Part shown: positions 60,745 to 64,000 of the stretch, one piece after another
Position numbering within the stretch: the first letter of the stretch is position 1
Layout: each line of letters starts with the position of its first letter
DNA from: Mycobacteroides sp. LB1
GTDB lineage: Bacteria; Actinomycetota; Actinomycetes; Mycobacteriales; Mycobacteriaceae
Direction of reading: 5' to 3'
DNA: 64,000 bases
NCBI RefSeq assembly: GCF_013449725.1
Contig: NZ_JACCFF010000001.1
Span: 1,426,001 to 1,490,000 of the forward strand
Program-made: the position numbers and the translations under genes
The notes under the pieces: generated by a model
Database searches by the model: none
What the model was told of the DNA's origin: nothing
What the model saw: the letters and a program-made list of their open reading frames with translations, nothing else

Positions 60745-62256
60745 ATGAAGCCTCGATCGGATGAACGATCGCCGGTAGAGGCTATTGCCGGCACCTCCGA
60801 CTTCGTCGTCGTCGCCAATCGCCTCCCGATCGACCTAGTGAAGCTGCCCGACGGCTCCAATAGCTGGAAGCGCAGCCCCGGTGGGCTCGTCACCGCGATG
60901 GAGCCGCTGCTACGCAAGCGCCGCGGCGCCTGGGTGGGCTGGCCCGGGGTCCCTGACACCGACGTTGAGCCGGTCTCAGAGGACGACATGGTCCTCTACT
61001 CGGTGCGCCTCTCCACCGAAGAAGTCGCCGAGTACTACGAAGGCTTCTCCAACGCCACCCTGTGGCCGCTTTATCACGATGTGATCGTCAAACCGGAATA
61101 TCACCGCGAGTGGTGGCAGACCTACGTCGACGTCAACCGCAAGTTCGCGGAGGCAACCGCGGCAGTCGCAGCGGAGGGCGCCACAATCTGGGTGCAGGAC
61201 TATCAGCTCCAGCTGGTGCCCAAGATGCTTCGCATGCTGCGCCCCGATCTGACCATCGGCTTCTTTCTGCATATCCCCTTCCCGCCCGTCGAGCTGTTCA
61301 TGCAGATGCCGTGGCGCACCGAGATCGTCGACGGCCTACTGGGCGCCGACCTCATCGGATTCCATCTGGCCGGCGGTGCCCAGAACTTCATGTACTTAGC
61401 GCGAAGATTGGTGGGCGCCAGCACATCTCGCGCCTCCATCGGTGTGCGCTCGCGGTTCGGCGAGATCCGAGTGGGCTTCCGCACGGTGAAAGTGGGCGCA
61501 TTTCCCATCTCCATCGACTCGACGCAGCTCGACAATGTGTCCCGCAGCAAGCAGATACGCCAGCGCGCCAAGGAGATTCGCGCCGAGCTCGGTGGACCGC
61601 GCAAGATCCTGCTGGGCGTGGACAGGCTCGACTACACCAAGGGCATCGATATTCGACTGCACGCCTACGAGGAACTACTCGCCGAGGGCAGAGCCAGCAG
61701 CCGGGACACGGTATTCGTCCAGCTCGCCACCCCCAGTCGCGAACGCGTCGAGAGCTACAAGAAGATGCGCGGCGATGTGGAACAGCAGGTGGGTCACATC
61801 AACGGAGAGTTCGGCGAAGTCGGACATCCGGTGGTGCATTACCTGCATCGACCGGTGCCGCGCGAGGATCTCATTGCATTCTTCGTCGCCGCCGATGTCA
61901 TGTTGGTGACACCCCTGCGTGACGGTATGAACCTGGTGGCCAAGGAGTACGTCGCCTGCCGCAGCGATCTGGGCGGCTCGCTGATCCTCTCCGAATTCAC
62001 AGGCGCCGCAGCGGAATTACGCCAGGCATACCTGGTCAATCCGCACGATATCGACGGCGTGAAGGACGGTATCGAGTCTGCGCTCAACCAGGCCCCGGAG
62101 GAAGGGCGGCGCCGGATGCGGGCGCTACGCCGCCAGGTACTCGCTCACGACGTGGATCGGTGGGCGCGCGCATTTCTCGAGGCGCTGGCGACTCCCGCCA
62201 CCGGTGACTCGATCGCACCGGAGCAGCCCGCGGTATTGGGCGGCGAGCCTCTCTAG
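60745..62256 (+). CDS. otsA: Trehalose-6-phosphate synthase OtsA
   Basis: A 503-residue GT20 glycosyltransferase. Seen: [11 protein letters not shown] at the N-terminus, [64 protein letters not shown] (nucleotide-sugar site near residue 290; region only) and [17 protein letters not shown]. It makes trehalose-6-phosphate from a nucleoside-diphosphate glucose and glucose-6-phosphate. AGGAA lies five bases before the ATG. The stop shares a CTAG with the convergent Mce-associated gene. Confidence 0.96.
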   Translation: MKPRSDERSPVEAIAGTSDFVVVANRLPIDLVKLPDGSNSWKRSPGGLVTAMEPLLRKRRGAWVGWPGVPDTDVEPVSEDDMVLYSVRLSTEEVAEYYEGFSNATLWPLYHDVIVKPEYHREWWQTYVDVNRKFAEATAAVAAEGATIWVQDYQLQLVPKMLRMLRPDLTIGFFLHIPFPPVELFMQMPWRTEIVDGLLGADLIGFHLAGGAQNFMYLARRLVGASTSRASIGVRSRFGEIRVGFRTVKVGAFPISIDSTQLDNVSRSKQIRQRAKEIRAELGGPRKILLGVDRLDYTKGIDIRLHAYEELLAEGRASSRDTVFVQLATPSRERVESYKKMRGDVEQQVGHINGEFGEVGHPVVHYLHRPVPREDLIAFFVAADVMLVTPLRDGMNLVAKEYVACRSDLGGSLILSEFTGAAAELRQAYLVNPHDIDGVKDGIESALNQAPEEGRRRMRALRRQVLAHDVDRWARAFLEALATPATGDSIAPEQPAVLGGEPL

Positions 62257-62735
62257 AGTGGCGTGATGTAGGCGATCAACCACTTGTCGCCGACACGCTC
62301 ATAGTTCACCTGAATCGACGACGAGTCATACACCGGAGTGCGCGACTGGTCGGTGATGGTGCGGTTCATGTACACCACCACCTGCGCCGAGTCTCTATGT
62401 GCGGCAATGATTCCGGTACCTACGATGCTTGTCTGGCTGACGATCTTGCGCTGTTTGGCCTGCGGGATGATCTCCCTGTTGGCCTTGTCTTGGAACTCGC
62501 GCCGGTACTCAGGAGTCAGCCCCGCGTACTGTTGGTCGAGACTGCGTTCGACGGTCTGGTAGTCGTATCCGAAGATACTTCCAACCTGCTTGCCGGCCTG
62601 CTTGATCAGTGTTTCACCGGCGGCCCGACTGGCCTTCGTGTCGACCCTGTGCCAGTACATTCCGCCTGCGACGGCCGACAACCCGATCACGGCGAGCACC
62701 ACGGTCGCGACGAATACTCTTGTCAACCAGCGCAT
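62253..62735 (-). CDS. Mce4-associated membrane protein (second of two)
   Basis: 160 residues: one N-terminal helix ([22 protein letters not shown]) followed by an extracytoplasmic NTF2-like domain ([36 protein letters not shown], and [14 protein letters not shown]). I start at the ATG at 62735, which overlaps the preceding stop as TGATG; an ATG seven codons further upstream is open. Corresponds by order to Rv3492c next to otsA. Known: such Mce-associated proteins follow mce operons and stabilise the Mce transporter. Confidence 0.88.
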   Translation of the reverse strand: MRWLTRVFVATVVLAVIGLSAVAGGMYWHRVDTKASRAAGETLIKQAGKQVGSIFGYDYQTVERSLDQQYAGLTPEYRREFQDKANREIIPQAKQRKIVSQTSIVGTGIIAAHRDSAQVVVYMNRTITDQSRTPVYDSSSIQVNYERVGDKWLIAYITPL

Positions 62736-63463
62736 CAGCTCTGCCCGTCCGGCCACCGCAGGTCATACGCCGTCATGTTGCCCTGCTGATCCTCGGCGAC
62801 GATCATCCGCATGCGGTACGACTTGGAGGGCTCGTTGACCCCCGAGTCGGCGTTGGTGAGGGTCACGCGCGCGGAGATGAGTATCGAGGCCTTCTTGCTC
62901 ACCTCGTCGACACTCTCCAGGCTCGCCTTCTTGATCACCACCTCCGAGCTGGACCCGGTTTGGTGGTACAGCGCTTTGAGATTGGCAGTGTTGTCGGGGT
63001 TGAACGTGCCCCGCAACGGTCCGCTGGTGCTGTTAACGAACTGGTCGACATTCTTGTCAATGCTGTCCTGGCCGTAAGTCATCATGTTCGTCACCGTCTG
63101 CACGGCGGTGTCTACGAAGCGCTGATCGCGCGCGGCCTGAAGGTCATCGCGATGCTGAGCGCGGCCCATGAGCGCTACCGCCACCCCTAAGGCACCGATG
63201 AGCACTACCGCGGCCACCGCCGCGACCCGGGCCACCGCGCGCGCGTTACCGGTACGCCGTGAAGCCGCAACGGAGGGCTCGGGTTTCGACCGGGCCTCGG
63301 TGCGGCCCAACGAAACACTGATGGGCTCGGCACCGATCTCACCCGTCGGGCCGGCAGGTCGAGCCGCCCGGCGCCGGGTCACCGATGATGAGCCACTTGC
63401 GCGAAGACCATCAGGCTGCGGTGGCTCCGTCATATCTTCTTGGGTCATATCTTCTTGGGTCAT
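62735..63463 (-). CDS. Mce4-associated membrane protein (first of two)
   Basis: 242 residues: a cytoplasmic Pro/Arg-rich N-terminus, one helix (ARVAAVAAVVLIGALGVAVALMG, near residue 85-105), and an NTF2-like external domain (FVDTAVQTVTNMMTYGQDSIDKNV region, IKKASLESVDEVSKKASILI). The ATG at 63463 overlaps the mce4F stop as ATGA. Two further in-frame ATGs arise from a 15-bp tandem repeat (MTQED-MTQED-MT). Corresponds by position to Rv3493c. Confidence 0.88.
   Translation of the reverse strand: MTQEDMTQEDMTEPPQPDGLRASGSSSVTRRRAARPAGPTGEIGAEPISVSLGRTEARSKPEPSVAASRRTGNARAVARVAAVAAVVLIGALGVAVALMGRAQHRDDLQAARDQRFVDTAVQTVTNMMTYGQDSIDKNVDQFVNSTSGPLRGTFNPDNTANLKALYHQTGSSSEVVIKKASLESVDEVSKKASILISARVTLTNADSGVNEPSKSYRMRMIVAEDQQGNMTAYDLRWPDGQS
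63431..63460 (-). repeat. Tandem 15-bp repeat at the start of the Mce-associated gene
   Basis: Two perfect 15-bp copies (63446-63460 and 63431-63445) encode MTQED twice. The ATG at 63461-63463 and the one following each unit give three candidate starts at equal spacing. A slip would add or remove five residues without a frameshift. Confidence 0.8.
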
Positions 63464-64000
63464 ACCGGCTTCGGCCCCAACATCAGATCCGCCCACGTCT
63501 CCGCCTCACTGCCACGGTCCAGCGCGGGCGCATAGACGCTTGGCTGATTATTGCCGTCGAGAAAGACGCCGCTCTTCGGATCATAGGCACGGGCGACCAT
63601 CGGCTCCGATTTCGCTGCCACCGGCGTCGCATCGCCCGCCACCTGCGGCGGTGCCGGTGCCGGCGGCGGCAGCAGTGTCGGTGTACCCGGGTCCGGCTCG
63701 GCATCCGGCGGGATGTTCGGGAACTTATTGGGCGGCAGGATGTTCCGAGGATCCTCCACCGGGGTGCCGTACGGTACCGGCGGGCCACGCCACGGGTTAG
63801 TGCCGATCGGCACGTATCCGCGCGGATCGCGGCACAGCTGAATGGTCGGTGCCCGCTTACCGGGGAATTCCTGGCACGGGTAGTTCCTGGCACCGCGCAC
63901 CGCGCTCGGATCGTTCTGTGCGGTCTTGCAGTACATGTCGTTGGGCAGTTCGCGCAGCGTCTCATCGGCCGGGGTGCGCATCAGCGGCGGCGGCACGAAA
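63460..64000 (-). CDS. mce4F: Mce4F, C-terminal part (N-terminus beyond window)
   Basis: An open frame from the right edge (180 codons) to the TGA at 63460. Seen: the C-terminal region of an MceF-type protein, with LRELPNDMYCKTAQND, YPCQEFPGKRAPT, RDPRGYVPIGTNPWRGPP, a Pro-rich linker, and YDPKSGVFLDGNNQPSV near the end. Known: Mce4F is the last substrate-binding subunit of the Mce4 cholesterol importer in mycobacteria. Followed by the two Mce-associated genes and, convergently, otsA, as in M. tuberculosis. Confidence 0.88.
   Translation of the reverse strand, partial: FVPPPLMRTPADETLRELPNDMYCKTAQNDPSAVRGARNYPCQEFPGKRAPTIQLCRDPRGYVPIGTNPWRGPPVPYGTPVEDPRNILPPNKFPNIPPDAEPDPGTPTLLPPPAPAPPQVAGDATPVAAKSEPMVARAYDPKSGVFLDGNNQPSVYAPALDRGSEAETWADLMLGPKPV

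Overview
The window looks like a rapidly growing mycobacterium of the Mycobacterium abscessus/chelonae type. It has high GC throughout and many GTG or TTG starts with ATGA/GTGA gene overlaps. It carries a complete glycopeptidolipid (GPL) glycosylation and export block, plus mycobacterial marker genes (ramB, lpdC, MmpS/MmpL, Mce4F, an Eis-like acetyltransferase). The gene order from mps2 to the Eis-like gene agrees with what I remember of the M. abscessus GPL region. Species-level identity is not proven from this sequence.

Layout. (1) About 1-15.6 kb, minus strand: the GPL peptide synthetases mps2 (cut by the left edge) and mps1, with mbtH upstream. (2) About 15.6-28.6 kb: GPL tailoring genes. 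These are three related glycosyltransferases, two acyltransferase-3 proteins, four SAM methyltransferases and a sugar-nucleotide epimerase. All are on the minus strand except gtf3, which diverges from fmt across a palindrome-rich promoter region. (3) 28.6-30.0 kb, plus strand: rmlA (dTDP-sugar supply) and a small secreted haemophore-like protein, ending in a strong bidirectional terminator. (4) 30.1-36.3 kb, minus strand: the mmpS4-mmpL4a-mmpL4b export operon. (5) 36.8-40.3 kb: ramB, an AhpD-like protein, an aldo/keto reductase and a MerR regulator with a textbook 19-bp-spacer promoter. (6) 40.5-45.9 kb: a tightly coupled four-gene operon of amino-acid permease, acyl-CoA-dehydrogenase-fold flavin monooxygenase, Eis-like N-acetyltransferase and luciferase-like monooxygenase. 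This combination resembles S-alkylcysteine salvage systems and is the best candidate here for an undescribed pathway. (7) 45.9-57 kb: housekeeping and hypothetical genes (canA, lpdC, membrane proteins, S9 peptidase, F420-type reductase, ppk2, aldehyde dehydrogenase, DinB-like, MFS). (8) 57-60.5 kb: an ArsR/SRPBCC pair, a secreted PE-PPE-type hydrolase and a cupin. (9) 60.5-64 kb: a 54-aa small gene, otsA, and the 3' end of the mce4 operon (two Mce-associated proteins and the C-terminus of Mce4F, cut by the right edge).

How they fit together. Mps1/Mps2 with MbtH would build the lipotetrapeptide. RmlA and the epimerase feed dTDP-deoxyhexoses to Gtf1-3. The acyltransferases acetylate 6-deoxytalose, and the methyltransferases O-methylate rhamnose and the fatty acyl chain. 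MmpS4/MmpL4a/MmpL4b move the product to the outer envelope. I saw no tRNA, rRNA, CRISPR array or insertion sequence.
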